Assembly (NCBI RefSeq): GCF_900107115.1
Contig: NZ_FNOS01000002.1
Coordinates: forward strand, 172,768 to 236,767
Length of the DNA stretch: 64,000 nt
Direction of reading: 5' to 3'
Source of the DNA: Salimicrobium album
GTDB taxonomy: Bacteria > Bacillota > Bacilli > Bacillales > Halobacillaceae
Both the position numbers and the translations under genes were made by a program. The notes under the pieces were generated by a model. It worked only from the letters and a program-made list of their open reading frames with translations. It did not search any database and was not told the origin of the DNA. Shown one piece after another: positions 10,111-20,133 of this stretch; the first letter of the stretch is position 1, and every line of letters starts with the position of its first letter.

Positions 10111-10569
10111 TTTGTAAAAGTAATATCCCCCGAGCAGCAGGAAAAGAATACTAAAGTACATTTTTATGTATGTCACTACAGGCGGCACCCAGAAAAAAAG
10201 CGACTCGATGGCTGGAACGAGGAGAATGCCGAGTCCGACAGCAAGAGGCAGCAACCCGATTTTCACTTTTCTGCTCAACATAAGTGCAATACCGATATAA
10301 ACGATGTACATACTCCAATGCTCAGGCCACACAGCTATATTCGTTTCGGCGAAAAGCTGCCACAGGATAAGCAGGACCATGGCCTGGAAAAACAGCAGCG
10401 GCGTCTCCCGTACGCGTCTGGCGTGAATGAAAAGAGCGACTGTCAGGAAGGCGAACAGGGACACACCTCCAAACGGAGTGCCGATAAAAGGGATAGGAAA
10501 CTGTTTAAAGAGAAAGAAAACGCCGATAGCTGTTAAAACCATTGCAATCAGAAAGTAGTATTTTTTCAT
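10102..10569 (-). CDS. Small polytopic membrane protein, position of YsxD
   Basis: The 155-residue protein has about five predicted hydrophobic segments (near residues 5-22, 32-48, 58-75, 80-95 and 102-145) and ends in a lysine-containing tail. No enzymatic motif is visible. It lies between ysxC and hemA, the place held by the membrane protein YsxD in Bacillus, but orthology rests on position only. The ATG whose complement is 10567-10569 has GGAGG upstream on the minus strand and is preferred over an ATG 15 codons further out. Confidence 0.65.
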   Translation of the reverse strand: MKKYYFLIAMVLTAIGVFFLFKQFPIPFIGTPFGGVSLFAFLTVALFIHARRVRETPLLFFQAMVLLILWQLFAETNIAVWPEHWSMYIVYIGIALMLSRKVKIGLLPLAVGLGILLVPAIESLFFWVPPVVTYIKMYFSILFLLLGGYYFYKQK

Positions 10570-10643
10570 AAACGAAAGAACCTCCGGGATGTAATTTTCT
10601 TGTGGAATGAACAAGCTTTTGATATATTATTAATAGCTCTTAT

Positions 10644-10658
10644 TTAAATTAATTCTAA
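10644..10658. promoter_or_regulatory. PerR-box-like palindrome upstream of hemA
   Basis: TTAAATTAATTCTAA matches 11 of 14 defined positions of the Bacillus PerR box TTATAATNATTATAA. hemAXCDBL is a known PerR target in B. subtilis. Here the site lies about 95 bp upstream of the hemA -10, and could instead serve the divergent membrane gene. The region is AT-rich, so chance matches are possible. Confidence 0.3.
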
Positions 10659-10749
10659 TCTGGTAAAGAATTTTTAGAATCTTTCTTATATCGTATCATA
10701 AGACTTTCATATTCTGTCCATAAGTTATTCTAACAGAGGTAAAAATTCA

Positions 10750-10758
10750 TGTTACAAT
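10750..10758 (+). promoter_or_regulatory. Extended -10 promoter of the hem operon
   Basis: TGT directly precedes TACAAT (10753-10758), about 50 bases before the hemA start. The -35 region is poor. Confidence 0.5.
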
Positions 10759-10808
10759 GGTAAATATGAGTTGTGATAAGGTACGGACACATGATGGGGG
10801 TATATGTC

Positions 10809-12182
10809 ATGCATATTTTAGCTGTAAGTATTAATTACCGAACCGCCCCTCTTGCTATCAGGGAGAAGCTCGCGTTTTCCGAAGCTGATCATGCAGAAGC
10901 GATGAAAACTTTAAATGCTCAGAAAAGCATTATGGAAAACGTGATATTGTCCACGTGCAACCGCACAGAACTGTACGTAGTGGCGGATCAGATACATACT
11001 GGCCGTTACTACATTAAAGATTTTCTGGAAAAGTGGTTCAATATTGAAAAGCAGGAGTTTTCGCCTCACTTGATTGTATATGAAGCGGACGGGGCAATCG
11101 AACATCTGATGAGAGTCTCGGCAGGACTCGATTCTATGGTTCTGGGAGAAACGCAGATTCTCGGCCAGGTGAAACAGGCGTTTCAACTTTCTCAAGGCTC
11201 AGGCACGACCGGTACAGTTTTCAATCAGCTGTTCAAGCAGGCAGTCACTGTAGCGAAGAAAGGCCATAAGGAAACAGCGATCGGAGAGAACGCCGCATCT
11301 GTAAGTTACGCTGCGGTGGAGCTTTCCAAAAAAGTGTTCGGAGAGTTGAAAGATAAACACATCGCTATCATCGGTGCCGGTAAAATGGGAGAACTGGCAG
11401 CCAAGAACCTTTTTGGTTTTGGCGTCGGTAAGGTGACAGTACTTAACCGGACATTGCAAAAAGCCGAAGCAGTAGCTTCTCAGTTCTCCGGAGAGGCTAC
11501 TACTCTGGAGGACCGTGAGCGAATTCTTGAAGAGGCGGATATCGTCATCAGCTCTACGGGGTCTGATGAATACGTCATTACGAAAGATATGGTTGCACGG
11601 GCTCACAGAAAGAGAAAAGGGAATCCTTTGTTCTTCGTCGATATCGCTGTACCGAGAGATCTTGATCCAGGTATCGCCGATCTTGAAGGCATGTTTCTTT
11701 ATGACATTGACGACTTGCAGGGAATCGTGGACGAAAACCTTTCGGAACGGAAGAAAGCGGCAGAAGAGATCGAGCTTATGATTGAAGCCGAAATCGTTGA
11801 ATTCAATGAATGGCTGCGGACGCTTGGAGTGGTTCCGGTCATTTCTGCTCTGCGTCAGAAAGCTCTCGGCATTCAGGCGGAAACGATGGAGAGTATCGAG
11901 AGGAAGCTGCCTGAACTGAGCGCCCGCGAAAGGAAAGTACTGAACAAACACACGAAAAGCATTGTGAACCAGATTCTGAAAGAACCGATTACCCAGGCAA
12001 AAGAACTCGCCAATGAACCTGGTGCAGAAGAATCGCTGCAGCTGCTCACTCAAATCTTCGGCATTGAAGAAGAAGTGCAGGAACAGGTGAAAATTCAGGA
12101 ACAAAAAAATAACCACGCTGTTAAGGTCGATGATAAAGGGATATTGACGTTCCCTGCGTTACAGAACATGACTCAGGCTTAA
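10809..12182 (+). CDS. hemA: Glutamyl-tRNA reductase
   Basis: It reduces glutamyl-tRNA(Glu) to glutamate-1-semialdehyde, the first committed step of C5-pathway tetrapyrrole synthesis. The catalytic cysteine lies in STCNRTELY (near residue 50). The LGETQI block and the NADPH-binding GAGKMGELA follow, and the C-terminal dimerisation helix runs to residue 457. ATG 10809 ([15 protein letters not shown]) matches homologues, although its GGGGG ribosome site is modest; an upstream in-frame ATG at 10773 is less likely. It is the first gene of hemAXCDBL. Confidence 0.97.
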   Translation: MHILAVSINYRTAPLAIREKLAFSEADHAEAMKTLNAQKSIMENVILSTCNRTELYVVADQIHTGRYYIKDFLEKWFNIEKQEFSPHLIVYEADGAIEHLMRVSAGLDSMVLGETQILGQVKQAFQLSQGSGTTGTVFNQLFKQAVTVAKKGHKETAIGENAASVSYAAVELSKKVFGELKDKHIAIIGAGKMGELAAKNLFGFGVGKVTVLNRTLQKAEAVASQFSGEATTLEDRERILEEADIVISSTGSDEYVITKDMVARAHRKRKGNPLFFVDIAVPRDLDPGIADLEGMFLYDIDDLQGIVDENLSERKKAAEEIELMIEAEIVEFNEWLRTLGVVPVISALRQKALGIQAETMESIERKLPELSARERKVLNKHTKSIVNQILKEPITQAKELANEPGAEESLQLLTQIFGIEEEVQEQVKIQEQKNNHAVKVDDKGILTFPALQNMTQA

Positions 12183-12196
12183 AAGGTGGACAACCT

Positions 12197-13018
12197 ATGG
12201 TACTTGACCTTAAGTGGATTTACGAAATCATCATTTTATTTTATGGTCTCAGCCTTACCGGCTATTTTATAGATTTCATCCAGGGGGACCGGAGAGCGAA
12301 CAAGATCGCTTTCTGGTTACTCGGGGTAGTCTGGACGCTGCAAACGGTTTTTCTTTTATCGCAAATCTTCATAAAAGACGATTTTCCCGTCACGACCGTT
12401 TATGACGGTCTTTATTTTTATGCCTGGATCCTTGTAACTTTCTCTCTGGTTCTGAACCGGCTGTTTCGGGTGGATTTCATTATTTTCTTCACGAACGTCA
12501 TCGGTTTTTCGGTGATGATCATTCATCTGATGACCCGGGCCCAGAGAGATATGGGGGAAGGCGGGGTGGAACTTGTAAACGAAATGCTGGTAGTACATGT
12601 GACGCTGGCGATTATCTCTTACGGGTTTTTCACACTCTCTTTCATATTTTCAGTGCTTTACCTGTTACAATATCGCTGGCTGAAAAGTAAAAAGTGGCGG
12701 AACCGTCTCGCAAGGCTCGGGGATTTGGCTAAACTGGAACGATTATCTTACTTGTTCATCGTTCTTGCGGTACCCGTCCTGCTGATAGCGATTGTGCTCG
12801 GGGTCGTCTGGGGTTACATTTCCGAGGACGTATTCTACTGGATGGACTTTAAAACGGTAGGTTCGATCATAGTTGTATTCGTCTATATGATCTGGCTGTT
12901 TCTGAAGGTTGTGCGGGGATTTCAGGGAAGGCTCATTTCAACCTATAATATAGGTGCCTTTCTTCTCCTGCTCATCAACTTCTTTCTGTTCAGTTCATTA
13001 TCAAACTTTCATTTTTAA
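12197..13018 (+). CDS. hemX: HemX, membrane protein of the CcsA/CcmC-like family
   Basis: A polytopic membrane protein with about eight hydrophobic segments over 273 residues, lying between hemA and hemC as in Bacillus. In B. subtilis HemX lowers the amount of HemA; the mechanism is not visible here. The ATG follows AAAGGTGG 14 bp after the hemA stop, so it belongs to the operon. Confidence 0.9.
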   Translation: MVLDLKWIYEIIILFYGLSLTGYFIDFIQGDRRANKIAFWLLGVVWTLQTVFLLSQIFIKDDFPVTTVYDGLYFYAWILVTFSLVLNRLFRVDFIIFFTNVIGFSVMIIHLMTRAQRDMGEGGVELVNEMLVVHVTLAIISYGFFTLSFIFSVLYLLQYRWLKSKKWRNRLARLGDLAKLERLSYLFIVLAVPVLLIAIVLGVVWGYISEDVFYWMDFKTVGSIIVVFVYMIWLFLKVVRGFQGRLISTYNIGAFLLLLINFFLFSSLSNFHF

Positions 13019-13036
13019 TTACTAGGAGGAACTATT

Positions 13037-13966
13037 GTGCGTAAAATTGTTATCGGGTCAAGAAAAAGTGACCTGGCTATAAGCCAGACAGAGTGGGTAA
13101 TAGACCAGTTGAAACAGATCGATCCTTCCTATGAATTCGAAATCAAAAGAATCTCCACCCGTGGGGATGAAATATTGAACGTCACCCTTTCGAAAGTCGG
13201 CGGGAAGGGGTTATTCATTAAAGAAATCGAGGATTCCATGTACAGCAAAGAAATCGACATGGCCGTACACAGTATGAAAGATATGCCTTCGGTAGTGACA
13301 GAAGGTCTTTCTCTCTCCTCGGTTCCAATACGTGAAGATCACAGGGACGCTTTCGTGTCGAAGGACAATACGACTCTGAAAGATCTTCCGGAAGGAGCGA
13401 TAGTTGGTACGAGCAGTCTTCGTCGATCTGCTCAGATAAAGGCGGTGAGACCGGATGTGGAAGTGAAGTGGATCCGTGGTAACATCGGCACCCGTCTCAG
13501 AAAGTTGAGAGAAGAAGAATTTGACGCAATTGTTCTTGCTGCTGCCGGTCTTAAACGGATGGGCTGGACAGAAGAAGTCGTCACTGAATTCCTTGACCCG
13601 GAAGTTTGTGTACCTGCAATCGGACAGGGGGCGCTTGCGATCCAGTGTCGTGATGATGACGATGAATTGAGAGAACTTCTGGCCAAATTAAATCACGAAT
13701 ACACGGCAGCGACCGTCAGTGCCGAACGTAAATTCCTTCATGATCTGGACGGCGGCTGTCAGGTACCGATCGGAGGGTATGCATATCGCGAAGGGGATAA
13801 GTATACACTCTCTGCGCTGGTGGGGACACCTGATGGAGAGACGATCCTTCACGAAATCGTAACCGGTACCGATCCTGTAGCTGTAGGTAAAGAGGCTGCA
13901 GATCTTCTGAGAGACCGCGGTGCTGCAAAAATTATCGAAGACGCGAAAGAGGAGTTTGAGCAGTAA
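13037..13966 (+). CDS. hemC: Porphobilinogen deaminase (hydroxymethylbilane synthase)
   Basis: It links four porphobilinogen units into hydroxymethylbilane in the cytosol. The N-terminal motif GSRKSDLA, the arginine-rich TSSLRRSAQ, and the dipyrromethane cofactor cysteine in DGGCQVPIG are present. It starts with GTG 13037 behind AGGAGGA. Its stop codon overlaps the hemD ATG by one base. Confidence 0.97.
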   Translation: MRKIVIGSRKSDLAISQTEWVIDQLKQIDPSYEFEIKRISTRGDEILNVTLSKVGGKGLFIKEIEDSMYSKEIDMAVHSMKDMPSVVTEGLSLSSVPIREDHRDAFVSKDNTTLKDLPEGAIVGTSSLRRSAQIKAVRPDVEVKWIRGNIGTRLRKLREEEFDAIVLAAAGLKRMGWTEEVVTEFLDPEVCVPAIGQGALAIQCRDDDDELRELLAKLNHEYTAATVSAERKFLHDLDGGCQVPIGGYAYREGDKYTLSALVGTPDGETILHEIVTGTDPVAVGKEAADLLRDRGAAKIIEDAKEEFEQ

Positions 13967-14733
13967 TGTCTTCTCTTTCGGGAAAAGAAGTCCTGATTAC
14001 AAGGGCCAGGCATCAGGCCGATACGTTAAAGGAACGTCTTGAAAGCAGAGGGGCCGGTGTGACTGCTGTCCCTCTGCTTTCTTTTGCTAAAAGGGATAGT
14101 GAAGAAAATGTTCGCCTTCTCGAGAATCTGGATGCCTACGACTGGGTTCTTATCACGAGTACAAACGGTGTATGGTTTTTTAACGAGTTGATCAGGAAAT
14201 ATCTGGAATCAACCCCGGAAGGACTCAAATACGCGGCGGTGGGCCCAAAGACGAAATTGGCGCTCGAAGAGGAAGGAAGAACCGTTTCCTTTCTTCCTTC
14301 CTCTTATTCTGCGGAGTTTTTAGTGAAAGAATGGGTGCCGATGCTCGAAAGTGATGAGCGGGTGCTATATGTACGGGGCAACCTTTCGAGGGAAACGGTA
14401 CGGGAAGGGCTCAAGGAGCATCACATTTCTTTTGATTCGATGACTGCGTATGATACGTTAATATTAGAAGAGAAAGCAGCAGAGTTACAGGACAGGCTGA
14501 GAAACGAAAGCTGGGATGCTCTTACTTTTTTCAGTCCTTCCGCTGTAGATGCATTTTGTGAGCTTTCGGGAACGCTTTGCAACAGGGCACTTGATCTTCC
14601 TTGTTTCTGCATCGGTCCTACTACAGAAAGACAGGCCGCGGACGCCGGATTTACAAATATACAAAGCCCTGCGACTTTCACAGCGGAAGCGCTTATTGAA
14701 AAGATGGAGAAATATTTTAACGAGAAAGGATGA
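13966..14733 (+). CDS. hemD: Uroporphyrinogen-III synthase
   Basis: It closes hydroxymethylbilane to uroporphyrinogen III with D-ring inversion. The family is poorly conserved; seen here are the N-terminal VLITRARHQADTL, the DWVLITSTNGVWFF block and the C-terminal FFSPSAVDAF plus CIGPTTER motifs. At 255 aa the length is normal. Start and stop overlap hemC and abut hemB, fitting translational coupling. Confidence 0.95.
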   Translation: MSSLSGKEVLITRARHQADTLKERLESRGAGVTAVPLLSFAKRDSEENVRLLENLDAYDWVLITSTNGVWFFNELIRKYLESTPEGLKYAAVGPKTKLALEEEGRTVSFLPSSYSAEFLVKEWVPMLESDERVLYVRGNLSRETVREGLKEHHISFDSMTAYDTLILEEKAAELQDRLRNESWDALTFFSPSAVDAFCELSGTLCNRALDLPCFCIGPTTERQAADAGFTNIQSPATFTAEALIEKMEKYFNEKG

Positions 14734-14738
14734 AACGG

Positions 14739-15713
14739 ATGGCTAATGAATTTAAAAGACATAGAAGATTGAGACAGTCGGCTTCTCTTCGGTCGATGGT
14801 GCGGGAGACCCACCTGCATCCTGAAGATTTTATATTTCCCTTATTTGTTGTTGAAGGGGCGACGGAAAATAACGATGTAGGGTCCATGCCCGGGGTTTAT
14901 CAGGTCGCCTATAACAACCTGAAGAAAGAGCTCGACGAAATTATAGAGCTTGGACTTACTTCCGTCATCATTTTCGGAGTCCCGGAGGTGAAGGATCCTT
15001 ACGGGAAAGAAGCCTATAACGATGATGGCATCGTCCAGAAATCGATACGCTTCATTAAAGACTATGCTCCACAGCTGACAGTAGTCGCAGACACCTGTCT
15101 TTGTCAGTATACCGATCACGGACACTGTGGAGTCGTGAACGGCGGAGTGATCGAGAATGATACCTCTCTTGAACTTCTTGCTAAAACGGCGGTGACTCAG
15201 GCTGAAGCGGGAGCAGACATTATCGCGCCTTCTAACATGATGGACGGTTTCGTGACGTATATCAGGAAAGCTCTGGATGAGTCCGGCTTCCCTCAAACAC
15301 CGATTATGTCATACGCAGTTAAGTACTCTTCTGCTTTCTACGGCCCTTTCCGGGATGCTGCCCACAGCACGCCGCAGTTCGGGGACAGGGATACGTATCA
15401 GATGGACCCTGCGAACCGGCTGGAAGCAAAACGGGAAGTCAAGTCGGATCTTGAAGAAGGAGCCGATTTTCTCATTATAAAACCTGCCCTCAGCTATATG
15501 GATATACTGAGAGATACGAGAGAAGAGACGGATGTTCCACTTGTTGCATATAATGTGAGCGGAGAATATTCCATGATCAAAGCAGCTGCAAGCCAGGGAT
15601 GGGTTGATGAGAAAGCTATCGTAACGGAGAAGCTCTTATCCATGAAACGGGCCGGAGCCGATCTTATCGTAACGTATCACGCCAAAGATATGGCAAGATG
15701 GCTGAAAGAATAA
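14739..15713 (+). CDS. hemB: Delta-aminolevulinic acid dehydratase (porphobilinogen synthase)
   Basis: It condenses two 5-aminolevulinate molecules into porphobilinogen. The cysteine-rich metal site DTCLCQYTDHGHCG is present, as are the two active-site lysine regions (SYAVKYSS and ITKP-type LIIKPALSYMD). ATG 14739 (MANEFKRHRRLR) fits homologues with AAAGGA upstream; an ATG at 14730 overlaps the hemD end and is less likely. Confidence 0.97.
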   Translation: MANEFKRHRRLRQSASLRSMVRETHLHPEDFIFPLFVVEGATENNDVGSMPGVYQVAYNNLKKELDEIIELGLTSVIIFGVPEVKDPYGKEAYNDDGIVQKSIRFIKDYAPQLTVVADTCLCQYTDHGHCGVVNGGVIENDTSLELLAKTAVTQAEAGADIIAPSNMMDGFVTYIRKALDESGFPQTPIMSYAVKYSSAFYGPFRDAAHSTPQFGDRDTYQMDPANRLEAKREVKSDLEEGADFLIIKPALSYMDILRDTREETDVPLVAYNVSGEYSMIKAAASQGWVDEKAIVTEKLLSMKRAGADLIVTYHAKDMARWLKE

Positions 15714-15731
15714 GTGAAGGAAGGTGTCATA

Positions 15732-17015
15732 ATGAAAAAGTTTGATAACTCTATTTCTGAATTCAAAACAGCGAAAGAGATAATGCCGGGAGGGGTCAAC
15801 TCTCCTGTACGTGCCTTTAATTCCGTGAACATGGACGCCCTGTTCATGGAAGAAGGGAAAGGGTCTAAAATTACCGATATTGATGGTAATGAATATATCG
15901 ATTATGTACTCAGCTGGGGCCCTCTGATTCTCGGCCACGCCAACGAGCAGGTAGTGAACGAACTGCAGAAGATGGTTGCGAAAGGTACCAGTTTTGGTAC
16001 TCCTACGGTTATGGAGAACAAGCTTGCAGAGCTGGTCATCGACCGGGTACCTTCCATTGAGATGATGCGTATGGTCAACTCCGGCACAGAAGCTACTATG
16101 AGTGCTTTGCGAGCGGCGAGAGGTTATACGGGTAGAGATAAAATACTTAAATTCGAAGGGAACTACCATGGTCACGGAGATTCCTTATTGATTAAGGCGG
16201 GTTCGGGGGTAGCGACTCTCGGCCTTCCTGATTCCCCCGGAGTTCCTAAATCCGTAGCCGAAAATACGATTACCGTTCCGTACAACGATCTTGAAAGCGT
16301 GCGTTATGCATTCGAACAGTACGGGGACGAACTTGCCGCTGTAATCGTGGAACCTGTGTCCGGCAATATGGGAGTCGTACCGCCGGAGAATGGTTTCCTC
16401 CAGGGGCTGCGTGAAATTACGGAGGAGCATGGAACAGTGCTTATCTTCGACGAAGTCATGAGCGGTTTCCGCGTAGGTTATAATAGTGCTCAGGGACACT
16501 TCGGTGTAACACCGGATATGACCTGTCTCGGAAAAGTGATCGGCGGCGGCCTGCCGGTCGGGGCTTATGGAGGTAAACGTGAAATCATGGAAACGATAGC
16601 TCCTGTCGGAAAAGTATATCAGGCAGGTACGCTCTCCGGTAACCCGCTTGCGATGACGGCCGGTTATGAGACACTTCGTCAAATGACTGAAGAGGCCTAC
16701 GGAACGATCGAACAGAAAGTGGATCGTCTGGTCGAAGGTTTCCGTGAGGCGGCGGAGGAAAACGATATACCGCTTGCCATCAACCGTGCCGGTTCTATGG
16801 TTGGAGTATTTTTCAACGATAACGCTGTCACTAATTTTGAAACAGCGGGTAATTCCGATACGGAACGTTTTGCGAAGTATTACCGCGGGATGATCGAAGA
16901 AGGTATTTTCCTTCCTCCTTCCCAGTTCGAAGGCCTCTTTTTATCAGCGGCCCACACGGACGAGGACATTGAGAAGACGATCAGCGCAGTGAAAAAGGTA
17001 TTCAAAACATTATAA
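15732..17015 (+). CDS. hemL: Glutamate-1-semialdehyde 2,1-aminomutase
   Basis: A PLP enzyme that turns glutamate semialdehyde into 5-aminolevulinate. The signature [10 protein letters not shown], the [12 protein letters not shown] phosphate site, the DEVMSGFR block and the PLP lysine in [11 protein letters not shown] are visible. ATG 15732 follows GGAAGGTG. It is the last gene of the operon; spoVID and ysxE, which follow hemL in spore-forming bacilli, are not present. Confidence 0.97.
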   Translation: MKKFDNSISEFKTAKEIMPGGVNSPVRAFNSVNMDALFMEEGKGSKITDIDGNEYIDYVLSWGPLILGHANEQVVNELQKMVAKGTSFGTPTVMENKLAELVIDRVPSIEMMRMVNSGTEATMSALRAARGYTGRDKILKFEGNYHGHGDSLLIKAGSGVATLGLPDSPGVPKSVAENTITVPYNDLESVRYAFEQYGDELAAVIVEPVSGNMGVVPPENGFLQGLREITEEHGTVLIFDEVMSGFRVGYNSAQGHFGVTPDMTCLGKVIGGGLPVGAYGGKREIMETIAPVGKVYQAGTLSGNPLAMTAGYETLRQMTEEAYGTIEQKVDRLVEGFREAAEENDIPLAINRAGSMVGVFFNDNAVTNFETAGNSDTERFAKYYRGMIEEGIFLPPSQFEGLFLSAAHTDEDIEKTISAVKKVFKTL

Positions 17016-17025
17016 TCATTTGATC

Positions 17026-17051
17026 GGGGCAGTCTCTGTGGAGGTTGCCCC
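17026..17051 (+). terminator. Weak terminator-like hairpin after hemL
   Basis: GGGGCA pairs with TGCCCC over a 14-nt loop, but the downstream tract (GTCTATTG) has few T residues. Confidence 0.4.
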
Positions 17052-17109
17052 GTCTATTGTAACAGAGTGGATGTGAATCAGAAGTCGGCCCGGTCCATGG
17101 ATATTTTCG

Positions 17110-17138
17110 TTGACGGCATGGAAGCTGTTCTATACAAT
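17110..17138 (+). promoter_or_regulatory. Promoter of the valS T-box transcript
   Basis: TTGACG (17110-17115), a 17-bp spacer and TACAAT (17133-17138) form a near-consensus vegetative promoter just before the T-box leader. Confidence 0.8.
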
Positions 17139-17144
17139 TAAAAG

Positions 17145-17400
17145 AGAAAAAGGATAAAGAAATTGCCATGATGGAGAAGAGTACGTCTATACGTTTTAAG
17201 AGAGGAAAACAAACGCTGAAAGTTTTCTAAACCACTGTAGACAGAAGGTAGCTCTATTAGCAGCTTTTCTGAACTTGATTCAGTAGGAAAAGCCGGACGC
17301 GGACCGTTATATCCGAACGAAGTGTACAGAATATATCTGTAAATTAAGGTGGTACCACGGAAAAGACCCTTTCGTCCTTAGCTGGAGGAAAGGGTCTTTT
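17145..17400 (+). promoter_or_regulatory. T-box riboswitch controlling valS
   Basis: The leader has the T-box family parts in order: a kink-turn-like GATGGAGA, the AGTA loop-E element, a GTCTA/TAGAC helix in stem I, and an apical loop region AGAGAGG. A specifier GTA (valine) lies at 17248-17250 in AGAAGGTAGC. The T-box sequence AAGGTGGTACCACGG is at 17346-17360, and an intrinsic terminator stem AAAAGACCCTTTC / GAAAGGGTCTTTT is at 17361-17400. Uncharged tRNA-Val(UAC) would stabilise the antiterminator and turn valS on. The specifier was placed by eye from pairing, so its exact frame is a little less certain than the riboswitch call. Confidence 0.93.
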
Positions 17401-17424
17401 GTATGGACAAGAGGAGGATGAATA

Positions 17425-20061
17425 ATGAAAGATATTGAAATGTCGACTAAATATGACCCGACGGAAGTGGAGAAAGACCGCTATCAGTTCTGGCTCGAAG
17501 GAAAATACTTCGAAGCGGAAGGAACGGGGGAAAAGGAACCGTATACAGTCGTAATTCCACCGCCGAACGTTACCGGTAAATTACACCTTGGGCACGCCTG
17601 GGACACGACGCTGCAGGATATTATCACCCGGGTGAAAAGAATGCAGGGCTATGATGTTTTATGGCTGCCCGGAATGGACCACGCCGGAATAGCCACCCAA
17701 GCAAAAGTGGAAGCGAAACTGAAAGAACAGGGTACTTCCCGCTACGATCTCGGCCGGGAAAAGTTTCTCGAGAAGTCCTGGGAATGGAAGGGGGAGTATG
17801 CTGATTTTATCCGGTCCCAGTGGGAAAAGATGGGACTTGGTCTCGATTACTCCCGTGAGCGTTTCACCCTGGACAGCGGACTTTCGGATGCGGTGAAGGA
17901 AGTGTTTGTACGTCTCTATGAAAAGGATCTGATTTACAGGGGAGAGTATATCATCAACTGGGATCCTGCCACCCAGACGGCTTTGTCCGATATAGAGGTT
18001 GAATATAAAGAGGTGCAGGGAGCTTTCTATCACATGAGCTATCCGTTGAAGGAAGAAGAGGGATCGATTTCCATTGCTACGACACGACCGGAAACGATGC
18101 TTGGCGATACGGCTATCGCTGTACACCCTGAAGATGAGCGGTACGTGCACCTTATCGGGAAGAAAGCGATCCTACCGATCATCGGAAGGGAACTGGAGAT
18201 TGTCGCTGACGATTATGTAGACAGAGAGTTCGGTTCCGGAGCTGTTAAGATCACCCCTGCCCACGATCCGAATGATTTTGAAATCGGCAACCGTCATAAC
18301 CTCGAACGCGTTCTGGTTATGAATGAAGACGGGACGATGAACGAAAATGCCGGAGTCTATGAAGGGATGGACCGGTTCGACTGCCGGAAACAGCTGGTGA
18401 AAGATCTGCAGGAGCAGGGTGTGTTGACTGAAATTGAAGAGCATATGCATTCGGTCGGTCACTCCGAGCGGAGCGGTGCTGTCGTGGAACCTTATTTATC
18501 TACACAGTGGTTCGTCGACATGGGACCGCTTGCAGAAGCCGCAGTGGCACAGCAAAAAACGGAGGATAAAGTCAACTTCGTACCGGAGCGGTTTGAAAAA
18601 ACGTATCTGAACTGGATGGAGAATATCAGAGACTGGTGTATTTCCCGTCAGCTGTGGTGGGGGCACCGGATTCCCGCATGGTACCATAAAGAGACCGGGG
18701 AAATTTATGTAGGGAAAGAAGCTCCGGAGAATGAAGGAGAATGGGAGCAGGACGCGGATGTCCTTGATACATGGTTTTCTTCTGCGTTGTGGCCTTTTTC
18801 CACTATGGGCTGGCCGGATGAAGAGAGCGAGGACTTTAAGCGCTATTTCCCTACGAATGCCCTCGTAACCGGTTATGACATCATTTTCTTCTGGGTCAGC
18901 CGCATGATTTTCCAGTCGATCGAGTTCACGGGCCGCCGTCCGTTTGAAGATGTCCTTATCCACGGTCTGGTCCGTGACGGAGAAGGACGTAAAATGAGTA
19001 AATCTCTCGGAAACGGCGTGGACCCGATGGATGTTATTGATAAGTATGGAGCGGATTCACTCCGTTACCTCCTTTCCACCAGCTCTTCCCCGGGACAGGA
19101 CATGCGTTTCACCTGGGAAAAAGTGGAGTCCACCTGGAACTTTGCGAATAAAATATGGAACGCTTCACGCTTTGCACTGATGAATATGGGTGATTTGCGC
19201 GTGGAGGACATCGATATTACGAAAAACAGGACAGTTGCGGACGAATGGATTTTGACCAGACTCAACGAAACCATCGAAAAGGTGACGAAAAACGTGGACG
19301 GGTACGATTTCGGTGAAGCAGGGCGTCATCTTTACAACTTTATCTGGGATGATTTCTGCGACTGGTATATCGAAATGGCCAAACTACCTCTCTACAGTGA
19401 GAATGAAGAGCGGATCCACACTACCCGTTCGGTCCTGGCCTATACACTTGACCGTATTATGCGCATGCTCCATCCATTCATGCCTTTTATTACGGAAGAG
19501 ATCTGGCAGCACCTTCCTCATGAAGGACCTTCCATCACGGTGAGTGAATGGCCGCAGGCTGATGAATCATTAAATAATCGTCAGGCTGTTACAGAAATGG
19601 AGAGGCTCGTATCCATCATCCGGGCTGTGCGTAACATTCGCGCGGAAGTGGACACTCCAATGTCGAAACAGATCAAATTGCTTATTCAGGCGGAGAGCCG
19701 GGAAGTCGTCGGAGAGCTTGAAATGAACCGCGATTATCTGGAGAAATTCTGTAATCCGAGCGAGCTTACAATCGATACTGAAGTCGAAGCTCCCGGTAAG
19801 GCAATGTCTGCTGTCGTTACAGGTGCCTCTCTTTACCTTCCTCTCGAAGGCCTGATGAATATAGAGGACGAAATTGCCCGTCTCGAGAAAGAACGGAAAA
19901 AGTGGGAAGAAGAGGTGAAACGTGTGCAAGGGAAGCTGGCCAACGAGAAATTCGTTTCCAAAGCTCCTGCTCACGTAGTGGAAGCCGAGAAAGAAAAAGA
20001 AGCGGACTATCTGGATAAGCGTGCCAAAGTGGAAGCGCGTATCGAAGAACTTAAAGCTTAG
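17425..20061 (+). CDS. valS: Valyl-tRNA synthetase
   Basis: A class I synthetase of 878 residues that charges tRNA-Val. The HIGH motif lies in [12 protein letters not shown] (near 47-58) and KMSKS is at 523-527. The editing (CP1) domain lies between them and includes [14 protein letters not shown]-terminal coiled coil runs over about the last 70 residues. The ATG follows GAGGAGGATG. Expression is set by the T-box leader directly upstream. Confidence 0.98.
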   Translation: MKDIEMSTKYDPTEVEKDRYQFWLEGKYFEAEGTGEKEPYTVVIPPPNVTGKLHLGHAWDTTLQDIITRVKRMQGYDVLWLPGMDHAGIATQAKVEAKLKEQGTSRYDLGREKFLEKSWEWKGEYADFIRSQWEKMGLGLDYSRERFTLDSGLSDAVKEVFVRLYEKDLIYRGEYIINWDPATQTALSDIEVEYKEVQGAFYHMSYPLKEEEGSISIATTRPETMLGDTAIAVHPEDERYVHLIGKKAILPIIGRELEIVADDYVDREFGSGAVKITPAHDPNDFEIGNRHNLERVLVMNEDGTMNENAGVYEGMDRFDCRKQLVKDLQEQGVLTEIEEHMHSVGHSERSGAVVEPYLSTQWFVDMGPLAEAAVAQQKTEDKVNFVPERFEKTYLNWMENIRDWCISRQLWWGHRIPAWYHKETGEIYVGKEAPENEGEWEQDADVLDTWFSSALWPFSTMGWPDEESEDFKRYFPTNALVTGYDIIFFWVSRMIFQSIEFTGRRPFEDVLIHGLVRDGEGRKMSKSLGNGVDPMDVIDKYGADSLRYLLSTSSSPGQDMRFTWEKVESTWNFANKIWNASRFALMNMGDLRVEDIDITKNRTVADEWILTRLNETIEKVTKNVDGYDFGEAGRHLYNFIWDDFCDWYIEMAKLPLYSENEERIHTTRSVLAYTLDRIMRMLHPFMPFITEEIWQHLPHEGPSITVSEWPQADESLNNRQAVTEMERLVSIIRAVRNIRAEVDTPMSKQIKLLIQAESREVVGELEMNRDYLEKFCNPSELTIDTEVEAPGKAMSAVVTGASLYLPLEGLMNIEDEIARLEKERKKWEEEVKRVQGKLANEKFVSKAPAHVVEAEKEKEADYLDKRAKVEARIEELKA

Positions 20062-20070
20062 AAGGGAAAA

Positions 20071-20097
20071 GGGCACCGCCAGGCAGGTGCCTTTTTT
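20071..20097 (+). terminator. Terminator of valS
   Basis: The stem GGCACC / GGTGCC with an 8-nt loop is followed by TTTTTT. Confidence 0.9.
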
Positions 20098-20133
20098 CAT
20101 GAAAAGTTACACGGTTGCAGGTGAGGTGTAAAA

